The notes beneath the pieces are model-generated. The model searched no databases, had not been told where the DNA came from, and saw only the letters and a program-made list of their open reading frames with translations. Shown here in pieces: positions 1-12,400 of a DNA stretch of 24,315 nt. Source of the DNA: Phoronis ovalis (lineage: Eukaryota; Phoronida; Phoronidae); NCBI GenBank assembly GCA_028565635.1, contig JAOXYB010067944.1:1-24315 (forward strand). The letters are read 5' to 3'. The translations under genes were made by a program, and so were the position numbers. Position 1 is the first letter of the stretch; each line of letters opens with the position of its first letter.

Positions 1-381
1 CCCCCTTAAACGTAGATAACGCAATTCGTAAAAATGCAACATTATTACCAGCCTTTCTCGCGGAAACCCACTTAAACTCATTATAACTACAAGTATATTT
101 AAATTTGTAACATGACTGAAGCACATTTCATGGAAATGAGAATTTCTTTTCTTTTGGACTATTTTAAACATGTACAACACAAAATGGAATCTTGAATCAG
201 TAGGTGTAAATATAAACCTGTTAAAGGTTAATTACTTCAAGGTTGTAAAAAAGATACTGCTATTGTTTTATGAAGTATTTTTTGTCAAATGAAACCTACA
301 AAAAGTACTAAAATTACAATATGACTGATTTCTGTATGTCGCTATCTAAATATCTTAAAAAAAGATATAATCATTTCACAG
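1..381. other. Upstream intron of the VWC/ShKT gene
   Basis: AT-rich sequence ending in the polypyrimidine-poor acceptor TTTCACAG. I see no exon in it; the preceding coding exon must lie left of the window. Confidence 0.6.
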
Positions 382-496
382 GTGCATGTGTGTACAAGAA
401 TTCTTACTATAATCAAGGAGACAGTTGGACTGATGGTTGTAGTTATGATTGTGAATGCATTGATGCTATGAAAGGCTTGTACAGATGTAATGACAA
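382..496 (+). CDS. Exon 1 in window: VWC1 first half
   Basis: The exon follows a TTTCACAG acceptor and ends before GTAAGT. It is 115 nt, phase 1 in and phase 2 out. It encodes a CVYKNSYYNQG start, then DGCSYDCEC and a final YRC, which is the first half of a VWC domain. The first codon is completed by an exon left of the window. Confidence 0.85.
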
Positions 497-3400
497 GTAA
501 GTCGGCAGCAGAAACATTAACCATTACCTCCTCTACTCACAGAAGATAAAAGGGCTTTCAATATTGCATGAGTCGACTTTTATTGCTCAGGGAAAGAATA
601 GGTTTTGAGTGAGTGCTTCAAAATTTCAATGTCTTTCAAGTAATAAGCTGGTTCATAGATTAGTTTCAAAAACATAATTTATTTTTGGCAATAAGATACT
701 TGTTTATAGAATAATTTATTTGGATAACTGATCCCCAACTGAAATACGTATGTGTGAGACCTTGTAACCCACATGGACTGACTTAACAAGATCTGTTACA
801 ATCCATTAAGAATATTATATTTCCATTTTAGATGTCCCGTTTATTCTAATATTCCCAACTATTGTCGCTTGGTACGGAAGATTGGCCAGTGTTGTGATGA
901 TTTGGAATGTAATGGTGTTGTGGTTACTACTACAACCACAGAAATTTCTGGAACAAGTGGTCCTGTCACAGTTAAACCTACTGGTGGTGTCATTACTGGA
1001 CAGACTGGTAAGATTATAAGCCATATGTTTAACCTGCAAGTTTCCTGATAAAAATATGTGAATGCAAGTCTAGATTTGTGTAAGTCACTTGCTAAAAAAA
1101 CACATTGAGAAAATGGCAAATAATTTGCCCTGTTAGATAGTTTTAACTGCCCATTCAACAATGAACGTCTGCATGAATTTCATTTGACTTAATTATCTCT
1201 TACATCATCTTTGATACTCTTTGAACCACCATCTTAGTTTTTTGTTCAAAACACAGGACAGTATTTCAGCTGGGTGTGTGGCTAATTGCTATTTTTAAAA
1301 ATGTGAGTTAAATTTCATTCCAGAATTTTGCATTTACAATGGCAAAAAATACAAACAAGATGATACATGGGAAGATGGCTGTCAGTATAAGTGTGAATGT
1401 GTTGATGCAACCAAAGGCATGTACAAATGTAATGAAAGGTAAAGTTAAAATAGAATTTATTATATCTTTGTTCATTCTCTGTTTTCTTCTTTGCACTTGT
1501 TTGTTTATTCTTGATCGATTTGTTCAGTAGTTATGGTTTATTCTTGGTCGTTTGTTCTCGTCCAATCATTTGTTCTCATTTTTGTGAGGGTTTCTTAGTA
1601 TTTTTATTAATTGAGTATAAACATTTCTCCAAAAAACAATCATCTTTTACATTTTCATGGGCATAATTATTAATTGCTTTTGTCGTCATTACCAGCCTTC
1701 ATGATTGGCTTCATCTTGTTGTCAATGTGGCTTAACTGTTTGACTTTTCCATCATAGTTTTGAGCTTATCAGTTGCTCCACAATCATTATGCAATTGATT
1801 ATTATATATCGTTCACTACTTACTAATTGAGATCAGTTAAGCGCTGGTTAGCTGATATGTGATAGCTTTATTAATTTGTATTTTTTTCTGTTTTCATAGC
1901 AAGTACTAATTTAATTACTGGTCACATTTCCCGGGTAAAGTTTCAGTCCGGGTAAAGTTTGTCTTATTACATTTTTTGTTAAACGGACTGACATTTCCAC
2001 TAAAAATGCCTATGAACTGTTGATAAATTAGAATTTTAACTGAAAAATATATAAATAAATACTAGTGAGTCCTATTTAAATATATACTTGTTTTATGGCT
2101 TCCAAACACCCAAATTAGTATATTATTGTATTTCTCTACTAAAAATTATTAATTTTAGATATTATTGTTACAAATGAAGAAATACGAGGCAGTATTATTG
2201 TCAACCATGTATGATTAGTCCTTCCTTAGCCTGTAGACAAGCTGCTACAACACAACTGATCGAATCCCTATAAGTGCATGTGTATTATTATAGAAATAAT
2301 TTACTACAACTAATACCACCTAGACATGGTGATCATGTACAAAACAAAACAACCTGCTTAAAACAGACACTAATTACTATAACTATAACACATAATTAAC
2401 AGAATAAGTATAAAAACAAAAACACTTATTACATTAACAAACAGTAGCTACTTCAATAGACTATTTGCATGCACTTGAGGGCGCTACAGTCACCCTTTCA
2501 ATACTGGCATCATTTATAGTTATACACAAAACTTGTTTTTTTAATCTGACTTTAGAAAAGATTTAACCGGTGAAAATTTAACAAAATAAAAAATATTAAT
2601 AAATAGTTGTTTATGTATTGATATTCTCACAAAAAGGAGGGTATTTCTTAGATCAAACACACATTTTTATTTTGGTTTTGGCTTGGCATGCGAAGGATGG
2701 ATGCACTTTGTGAATGAATCGCGTGAGCACACGCAGATACTACATCATTGTTCATTCACATAATGCGACATGCTGGGATCGTTTGGGTCTGAGACCGGTG
2801 GCTCCACCAAGTGCATGCTAATAGTCTATTACTAACAATAGTAACAGTAATAGTATTAAATGATAAATTACAGAGTATAAAACCAGCACCAGTTATCATT
2901 TTACACTGAAGCATTTTCATTTCCAGATGCACAGTGTACACTAACCTCCCCGCATCATGCAAGCTACAGACAGATCCATTAGATTCCTGCTGTAAGAAAC
3001 CAGTCTGCACAGGTGTGACAGTTGTGAAACCTGGCACCACTTCTACTTTAGTGATACCTGTAGGAGTAACTGGTAGTTTTACAGGCAAAGGTGTGCCACC
3101 TACTGTAAGCGTTACTGGGACTGATGGAAAGGTTATTACTGGTACTAGTGGACAAGTTGTTGGCTCTAAAAGTAGGTTGAAATAGTCTTATTTTTAATAA
3201 AAGTTATGTTATGTTTATGTTCATAATTAAGTTAAATATGTTTTAAAACAATATTAATTATTCCAGTTGGCTGATAAACAAAAATGGCTCCACATTATGT
3301 TTACAGCTATATGGAAGTGGATGGTTAAACATGTGGTAATGAACATGAAAAAAACTATAGGCTGTCCAGCTGTTGCAACTTTTTATGTAAATGGTGGCTC

Positions 3401-6400
3401 AATATCCACCAACCATAGCAGTTTTTAATTCTTGCCTTGAGATAAATGCTTTAATTTGATTTTTATGCCCTGTACCTACCATTTTGGCAAACTTACATTG
3501 TTTGATGGAAATGGTTAAAAATGAAATAAAAACAAAATGTCCACAGTGTGATGTGATTGCTTCAGATAAGTGTATCTACAAGGGCAGCTACTATAATCAA
3601 GGTGAAACTTGGGAAGATGGTTGTGACTATAGCTGTGAATGTATTGATGCAAAAAGCGGAGAGTACAAATGTACTCAAAAGTAAGCCACAGTTTCAAAAT
3701 AAAATTATAATAATGTTCATAAGCATTAGCTATGTTTCAGAAGGACATGTTTAAAACTATTAAAAGTTTGTAAAAGATGCTTACTCTTACTGGTCTATTG
3801 GTATTGTATTATGATTTTAGTCAAAGCAGGTAAATTTAATGATTCTTTATTTTTGCAAATTGTTTTAGTATTTGTTACTGTATCTAATGATTTGGCCAAC
3901 AGTGGAACAGAAAATATTCTTGCTGGCAAATAGCTTTTATTGGCCCTCACCAGAGATTGTCAACAGTGATGTAAAAAACACCCGCAGTTTGCATCATACT
4001 AAATTCACCTTCAAATTTTAGATGTCCAACCTTCACAAACATACCAAGCTATTGTCAACGCGTACCTGAAAGGAACGAATGCTGTGACAGACTTGACTGT
4101 GACGGCTATGTGATAGATCCCAATTCCAAGACCACTGTAGTTGGAGTGAAAGGTAAATGGTGAAAAGTTTGATGGCTTGACAACATAGTTGAGTTTATTG
4201 TAAATAGTGCCATGAAAAAACATTCCTATATGTTGGGGTTCTTGATGGATAAAATAATTAAACTGTAGTAAACTGACGCAAGTTAAGATGGCAAGGTAAC
4301 TTGATGGTACCTTTTTTAGTGACCGGAGTTTCTGTTTATTTCCAAATTTTCCTTTTTAACTTTATGTTTAAGTTATAAAGTAAAACAAGAATATAAATAA
4401 CGCTTAATGAATATTTATGGAGAATTTTTTGTCTTTAGATAAATGTGCTTACAATGGACAGGTATATGTAGAAGGGGAAACATGGGAGGATGGGTGCAAG
4501 TATCGTTGTGAATGTGTGGATGGAAACACTGGATTCTTTCGGTGTCAAAATATGTAAGTTTTATAATGTATTTTTTTGCATCTTATACTAGTATTGTGCT
4601 GGTCATCTAACCGTCTCATAATTATTACATGAATCATCAGACTGGAAAAGGTACAAAAATGGGGATTCAGACTTATGAACAAAACATTGTCCAGGAACAT
4701 AATTCCATATTCTATACTTGAAGTTATTGAATACTTTGAGCTTTGCTAAGAATGCGTTCTGGAGTAAAAGCTCCAGCAAAAAAATGTACGTTGCTCTTAC
4801 GGAGAAAAGTTTTTCCTGTTGATAATCTCAACCCACTAGTAGTGACTTACAGATTTTACAGGTCATTTTTATTTGCTATTGTGAGCTAATGTGACTTGTG
4901 CAACATAAGCAGATCTTTCAAAATTTTAAATAACTTCATTTCTATGCCTTCAACCTTTGTACGTGCAAATGTGACTTGTACAACATGAGCAAGTCTGGTA
5001 ATTTTTAAATTAAAGTTCACATTTAGCAATTACATGTACATGTACCTTCAACCTTTGCATTTCCAACTTTGACTTGTGCAACATAAGTGACCATGAGTAA
5101 GTCTTCGGAAATTTTTTGATTGAAATTCATATTTGACAATTGCATATATGTTCAGACTTTGTGCAAATGTGACTTATGCAACAATAGTATGTCTAATTAA
5201 GTCATATCCAATGTAATTTCACAGAGCTTTAAAAATGCCTGCTATGCTTGAAAAAACTGGCAATCCAAATTTCATAACAAAGCTCATTGGAATAAGATAA
5301 TTATTTTTATAAAAACGATATTTTCTTATTTACTTACGGGAAAAACATTCCATAAGGCTTTTCAGTGGCAAAATATGAAAACAAGTAAAATACATGGTAA
5401 GCAAGAATATTTGTCAGAAATTGTTATATCCTATTCCATGACTTCACCATCATTGGACTATGGTGCGATTTTCATGAAATTTGATAGTGTTTTCAAACAT
5501 TTATTGCGGAAGTTTTTTGAGGTTCTATCAAATAGTTTGCCCGATATTATTATTGGATTCCGTCTTAATATTTAACAACTATATGCATGTGTTATACCTT
5601 CAGCCTTGTATGATTCTACTTTGTAGCTGTCCAACGTATAATGAAATACCATCTTACTGCACATTACAAAAATCTCCTGGAAAATGCTGCTCAGAACCTG
5701 TTTGTACAACTGCACCAGATGGTTCTAAAGTATTAGTGATTGGCACTTATCCTGGTGCTTTCACTGGCTACAGACCTGGTATTATACCAGGTAGTTTGAC
5801 AGGTGGCACAACAACTGGTACTTTACCAGGTGGGGGACCAGTTGTTGGAACTTCAGGTGTAATTACTGGACAAAGCAGTAAGTATTTATTGCTGATTCCC
5901 AGTTATATTAATGGTGAATATTTATGCTTTATGAGGATAGTTGAAAACATCATGCACAGCACTACTGAAATGTGGATCCATATTTATACCTGAAAAACCA
6001 AAATAATGACCCTTAATTGTGACACATCCCCAGATGACAATATGTAAAGTCTATCCCTTAGAGCTAAAGTATGTACATAACAACAACATCAACAACCCCT
6101 GAAACCACCTGAATAAAAATTTCTACCAATTACCGTTTAGCATATATTTGTTACATTTTATCTAATTTGTAAATGCAAATTCAATTAACGTTCTATTTTT
6201 TGCTTCTCTGCAGATGTGTGCATCTATGAGGGGAAGCCTTATAGCCAAGGAAAGAGATGGATGGATGGATGCGATTATGATTGTATGTGCACTGATGCTT
6301 CTAAAGGAATCTACAGCTGTAGCGAGATGTATGAATTTTATATTTGTTAAAGCTTTTGCAGCTCAGTATATCCATAGGATAAAATATGGTAGAAAAATTC

Positions 6401-9400
6401 AAGTTTTGTGGTCTTAACCACTATATATTCTTTCACATATATTGCCGCAAAAGTGCACATGCACATATTATTAAACCGGAGTATAAAATTCCGTCAGAAA
6501 AAAAACAGGCCAATTTCATGCATAAACTTAAACAGCTCTTGTAGTTTATCAAATATGTGTCAATTATATGTAGAATTTGCTTCAACCCTAATCATTATGT
6601 ATATGAGTTGTTGGAGAAGTTTCAATAGGAGCAAAATGTATTACTGATGAAATGATAGGGTCCCAGTCTTAATGTAAACATGACCCAAATATAAGAACAG
6701 TAGATTAAGACCAGGCATTATATGTCCCTGTGGTTAGGTAAAATAGGTCAGTCTCAGCATTCTGTTATACATTACGCCATTTGTTTCAAATTTTAATATT
6801 TTCAGAAATTTTTGTATAAAATGTTAATTTTAGTTGAGTTGGAGAAAGGAAAGATGTGTTTCTTGGACCTGTACACTTTATCAGTGCAAAATGTCGCTTT
6901 TTCTAGTTGTCCTCGCTACAGTCAAGTTCCAAGTGAATGTCGTTTGATTGATATTGCTGGCGCTTGCTGCAAGGAATTGTCTTGCCAAAGTACCGTCAAA
7001 GTTGTTGGAGTGACAGGAATGACTACTACTGGTAATAATGTTTTTGTCAACTATAGATTTTTATAAAAAGGAAATATTCTTAGTTATAAAATTCATAATA
7101 TTCAACTTTTACAGAAAGCTTACAAAACTGCTTTATTTGATGCATGCAAAAGTTTAAAATATGCGATCATTAGTGATCAGGATATAAATTAAGTAAATTT
7201 ATTTTAAAATGCACTATTATGAGATACAATTAATAAGAACATTTTTAAGTAGTCACTTTTAAGTTAGTAGACAATTTCCCCTAGTATCCTAGGATATGGC
7301 TATCACACATTTTCTCCAGCTGATGGTCATGTTTATATTATAAATAACAATAACAATTATACTGATTTGTGGATAATAGGAATTTATCTTTAATTGTAAT
7401 TCTAGTATAACATAAATCAAATGAACTACGGTAACTTTAACAGGTGGCGGTGGCGGTGATGGTGGTGGTAATGGTATAACTCTTGGAGAATGTAAAGATA
7501 AGAAAGATAACTGCCTTGATTATGGAAACTATGCCTGTGAAGGAACAATGATTCCATGGGCAACAAACAACTGTGCTAAGACATGCAACCTGTGCCGTAA
7601 GTTTTTCTTTGGATGTCACGTTATGTAATATCTTTTACAGTTTGTATTGATAGATGTCCTTCTATATCAACAAAAGCCGCATGTGACATCAAAAAGGCAC
7701 AGAATTTAAATCCGTCTATGTAGCTTAATATGTGAATTTTTTAGCTTATTTGTGATATGTCTTTTCATATGTTACCTGGCATCACTTAATGCAAAGATAG
7801 TTCAAAGTATGACAAATAGACAGACACTAGAATTATTTATGTGTATGCAAACTGCCATAAATTACTTTCATTCTGTGAAGGTAAGTGTATATTGTAGATA
7901 ATAATTATTATGTAGAACTGATTACACAGTTAACCCTTTTACTTTCATTTCTAGACTTGTGTACAAAGCATTGGGAAAAAGTATTTTAGTTACTACATGT
8001 CATCAGTTTGGTATCGATATGTTTTTATTATGAGAAGACCACTAGTCAATGTGTATTCAGTACTTTTCTCCAGCCTACTGTACTGAAATGATTCCTTGGA
8101 ATGTCATTTTATGATTAGATTGCACCAGCTTTTTATATTTCTGTGGATTACTTTAAAATTATAACCTAATCTTGAGGATACCTGGTAATTAATACCTAGT
8201 GATATATCCGATGAGGTGGAAAGGTCTAAATATCACATTCCTTTTTTTCTAGTAAGATACCTGGTAATACCTAGTGATATATCCGATGAGGTGGAAAGGT
8301 CTAAATATCACATTCCTTTTTTTCTAGTAAAAATTAAGTGTTTTTATATGGTTTGTAAAAAACAAGTTACAATTTATGCTTTAATTACATTCTTTTAATG
8401 GCTACAACTGTTTGGGCAGTGAAACGTAAATCTTATATATTGATTTCACAGATAAATCCAGAAGATCGTGATGCAGGATGGTCACATCTTACATCATTCC
8501 ATCTTCCATCTGGTTCAAATTCCATACACTCTTCTTTGGCACCAGTCTGAGAGTCTCTGTTATCAGGTTGACCTATTTATCAGATTGAAAATGGTTTTTT
8601 TTTTAATGTCTGATATATGTTTTAAAGGATGATAGTAGTTGATTGGCAACTGAGTACTTGTTGAAAGACTGTCTGATTTAGCATGAGAACTATGATTATA
8701 ATACCAATGCTAATCATGCAGTCACAGTTGCAGCTCAATGTTTATGAAACCCAAACTGTAAACCTGTATAGTGCAGCTACATGTAGCCTTTTACATTTCA
8801 GTTTTAAAAAATTAGCAAAACATTTTAGTCAATGTTAGGAACACTACAAATGTGTTTTACATTAAATATTATTTATAACTATTAAAATGATCTAACACAT
8901 ATTCTGTACACTAACAGTGTTTTAATTATGACAGACTGTTAGTATCACCTATGTCTATTTGCACCACTTTGAATTAATGAATACAATGTGTTTGTTTAGC
9001 AGGTCTTATACACAGATATGTTTTTAACACAGAAAATATTGTTATAGTTAATGAACTGACTTTTGTATAGTATATTTAATTGTGCTTGTTCTTAAAATAC
9101 CGTAAAAGATCTGTACATCTTACCATCTCGCCAGTTTGTGTAGAAAGTCTTCCATATGGGAGCTTTTGTTGATTCCCAGATCCATTTTCCTTCTGCAATT
9201 CGATCATGTCCTCCTATCCATACCACTCCTCCAACACTATTAGCCCTCAGTAAACCTTCGATGAATTGCTGTTCTTCGCTGGATTCAATTGCGAGAAGGG
9301 AACCACCTTCTGCCTGACATGCAGTTAGAGCCTGTTGTTGCTGCAAAGCCTTAGCATTTACTTTGTAACATGAATTTCCGTGTTTGACATAATCATTTGG

Positions 9401-12400
9401 ACAAGCTGCTGTACCACTCTTGAGTAATATCAGTTGATCTCCCAGTTCAGCCATTTTCACATTTTGCTGTTGCAACATCATTTGCATAGACCGCACCATA
9501 GATTGTAACTCGTCAAAAGAGCTCCCATAATCACAGCAAACCTTTGTTACATTACCAGGAACAGGAGTTGGTCCTCCGATGGTAACTGCTGCTATAAATA
9601 ATACAGAGAGGATGCTTTGTAATGGAGACATGTCTCACTGCTTGAAGATGCAACAGTTTTCAGAATTGCATGTGGGCAACCTGAATTAACTCTGGTGTTT
9701 TTATATTCTGTACCTAGGACCCACTATCATTATCAATAATTAAACTGATAATAGCAGTAGTGTGCTTGAGAATTACTAAGTGCTTGTATATACCCAGGAA
9801 TTTGAAATATATGTACTATATATTTTATTAGCAGTAATAATAGGCACTAAACTCTTGAATTACTAGTGTAAATATTATACCACAAACTACTGGCTGGATA
9901 TAATATAATGAACATGAAAACATGCGAAAGAAATATTAAGTACAAAACTCCAAATCCTTCAATTTAACACATAAATGCTTTGAGCCTTTAAACTTTTGTG
10001 TGTGTGATATAATATGAACTGTTTCACTAGCTGCCTGCTTTTACATCTTCACACTTATACTATTCGTTCCTTAGAATTGTTCACACAAAGTATATGGAAT
10101 TGTGGGACTTTTTGTGTTTGTTTCTGGTGGTGGCACAAAGTGCATAAAGCAGTTAATATCTACTAAGCCTGGAAGCTAAATTTTGTCAGCTGGTACAAGT
10201 CTCAGCCTGGTTTATGTTATCAGTCTCACTGGAAGGTTTGGTTGATAGATATGATAATTGACATCCTTTAACATTTCGTAACATTGGAATATAGCAATCT
10301 ATATTTAGCACTTATGTGGCAGAATTAAGAACTAACTTTAAAATGGTATATTTAAAAAAAAATATTTTACACATTCAAATAATAATGGTAATAAATGCCT
10401 AAACAGGACTGTTATGATGTCAGTATAATTTTTTGAAGAATTTTTGTGAAATGTAGCATTTTTGAGAATTTTAGCCATAACAAATTAAACATCTGTTTCA
10501 TTTCCCTGATAATGTTTTCAATCTAAATTTTTTTTTTTTTAATGATTGAATTAGTGCTTTTTGAAATGTTTTGTTCTTGGTCAAATTATATGTAATTCAA
10601 ATTTGTCTAGCAAAATCTTAGATTGCCACTATTTTGAGCCTTCAGAAGTGTTGTTAGAATTTTAGTATTTGAGTTAGAATATAGCCACATTCTGCACTTT
10701 ATTTGAAAAAACAACAAAAAAACAACATTGTTTTCCCTGCAAATTTTTTGATTGATGCAGATGGCCTAAGTACACCATTAGACTCCCCATCCAACTCAGT
10801 ACAAAAACGTTGTAACATTCATGCACATATCAAATAGGGCAACATTCCTGGAACTATTATCTCTTCATAATGTGAGCATACACTCTTTCGTACACTACCA
10901 GTTAATTTTTCGTGCAGTATTGACCATACTGATTTTGAGAAAATTGCGTTAGAACAAAATCGACCCATGAATCGCACTATTCCAGTGGCAAATAAGCCCG
11001 AATTCAAATTCCGATTTTTAAAAAAATGTAATGGTCTCTGGAATTTTATTGCTTTAGTCAGAAAGTACAACATGTTGACATTACAAAACACCCAAAAAAA
11101 GAAAAAAATATGTGTATTAATATGCCGGTACTACATTCGTATGTAGTGTCAACAAAGCCTCGTGCTATGGTGTACTTAGGCCAGATTTTCATGAAGTGCA
11201 TGGCATATATAACATATATAGTCATACTTCTGTGGTGTTGTTGTCATCGGCATCCTTATTTTGAATGCATTTTGCACTTCAAAAACTATAACAAACAGAG
11301 ACATGCCAAATCATGCAAACATGTTTACTGACTGTACACGTGTAGTACAGTACATTGCAAACAGGTACCGTTATTTTGTTTGTCATGTATGAGTGTTTGA
11401 TAACTGTGCATCAAACATTTAATCTTGATCTTGACTCGGTCTTTTATGTCAAACCATGTCCTTTTGTTGGGTGTAGGATGGACCACTTGTTCTCATGTGT
11501 AACATTTATATACTCCTTGGCCTAGCATCAATACATGCATAGCTAACATATGAGCTTAAAATCTGTCTGTCAGTCTTCTTCCATGGGTATCTTGGTAAAA
11601 ATTTTTTTTAGGCTTTGTCAAAATTCATCAAAAGTTGTATCCTGTGTTTTGTTTTAAGTGTGTAGAACATATGTAGGCTAACTAACCACATTTCCTGTGA
11701 TCTGCATCTTGATAAGAATTTTTTTTTTTTACAACTTGAATACAGTTTGCGTATAGGTGAATTTTAATTTGAATATTACCAGTGGATACGGCACTTCATT
11801 CTCTCTGTGTTATGTTTTCGAAACTCATGTAAATTTGCATATTTGTTACCTGAGCTGAAGCTGGGTATGTGGTGTTGTAATTGACTCAACATTTTTCTTA
11901 GATTTGCTGATCACCACTCCAGCACCACCTGCTGGCTGTGTAGATAAACTAGACAACTGTGCTGCATTTGGGGACTATTCATGTAAAGGAGATTATATTC
12001 CATGGGCTAAAGTAAATTGTGCTGCATATTGCAGACTATGTGGTAAGTACACTGTAGTTGAACATCCTCATGACTATACAGTTTTTTGTTCCTGTACAGA
12101 TCAGTTTACATTAACATAAAGTTTATACACATAAGTTTTTGATGCCAATTCATCATGACTTCTTGAAGTAAGACACAACATACACAACAATTAAGACACA
12201 ACATACAAAAAGCAGAACATCATTATGGACAGTAAGTTGAGACAACAAGAGTACAGAAACAGAATTATAGACAATTAAGATATCACAAACGGATGAAGGA
12301 TACCATTTTGCTATTGATCTTATTGTAGTTTCCCACCTCCAAACTATATTGAAATAACGTTCATGCATGTTAAAAGTTGTGTACAAACTTCATATTGTTT

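Larger units (their letters stand above)
7597..11901. other. Intron 11, host of nested lectin A
   Basis: This 4.3-kb intron separates the two ShKT exons. It contains lectin A on the opposite strand, the tandem duplication at 8177-8330 and the inverted-repeat element at 10762-11183. The rest, about 9780-10760 and 11190-11890, is AT-rich with no recognisable exon. Confidence 0.75.

Noticed and set aside
859-1161. 100-residue minus-strand open frame
   Set aside because: It is the antisense shadow of exon 2 and its intron; the sense strand has splice sites and a VWC half-domain.
1931-1960. Two copies of CCGGGTAAAGTTT 17 bp apart in intron 3
   Set aside because: Only two short copies; too little to call a repeat array or a regulatory pair.
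7275-7300. TATCCTAGGATA palindrome in intron 10
   Set aside because: A 12-bp perfect palindrome is within chance in 24 kb, with no supporting context.
10819-11091. 90-residue minus-strand open frame inside the intron 11 element
   Set aside because: I see no transposase motif, and the element is too short to encode one.
11904-12119. Exon 12 read as a single-exon gene
   Set aside because: The frame continues past a consensus GTAAGT donor into intron; the ShKT domain ends at the donor.
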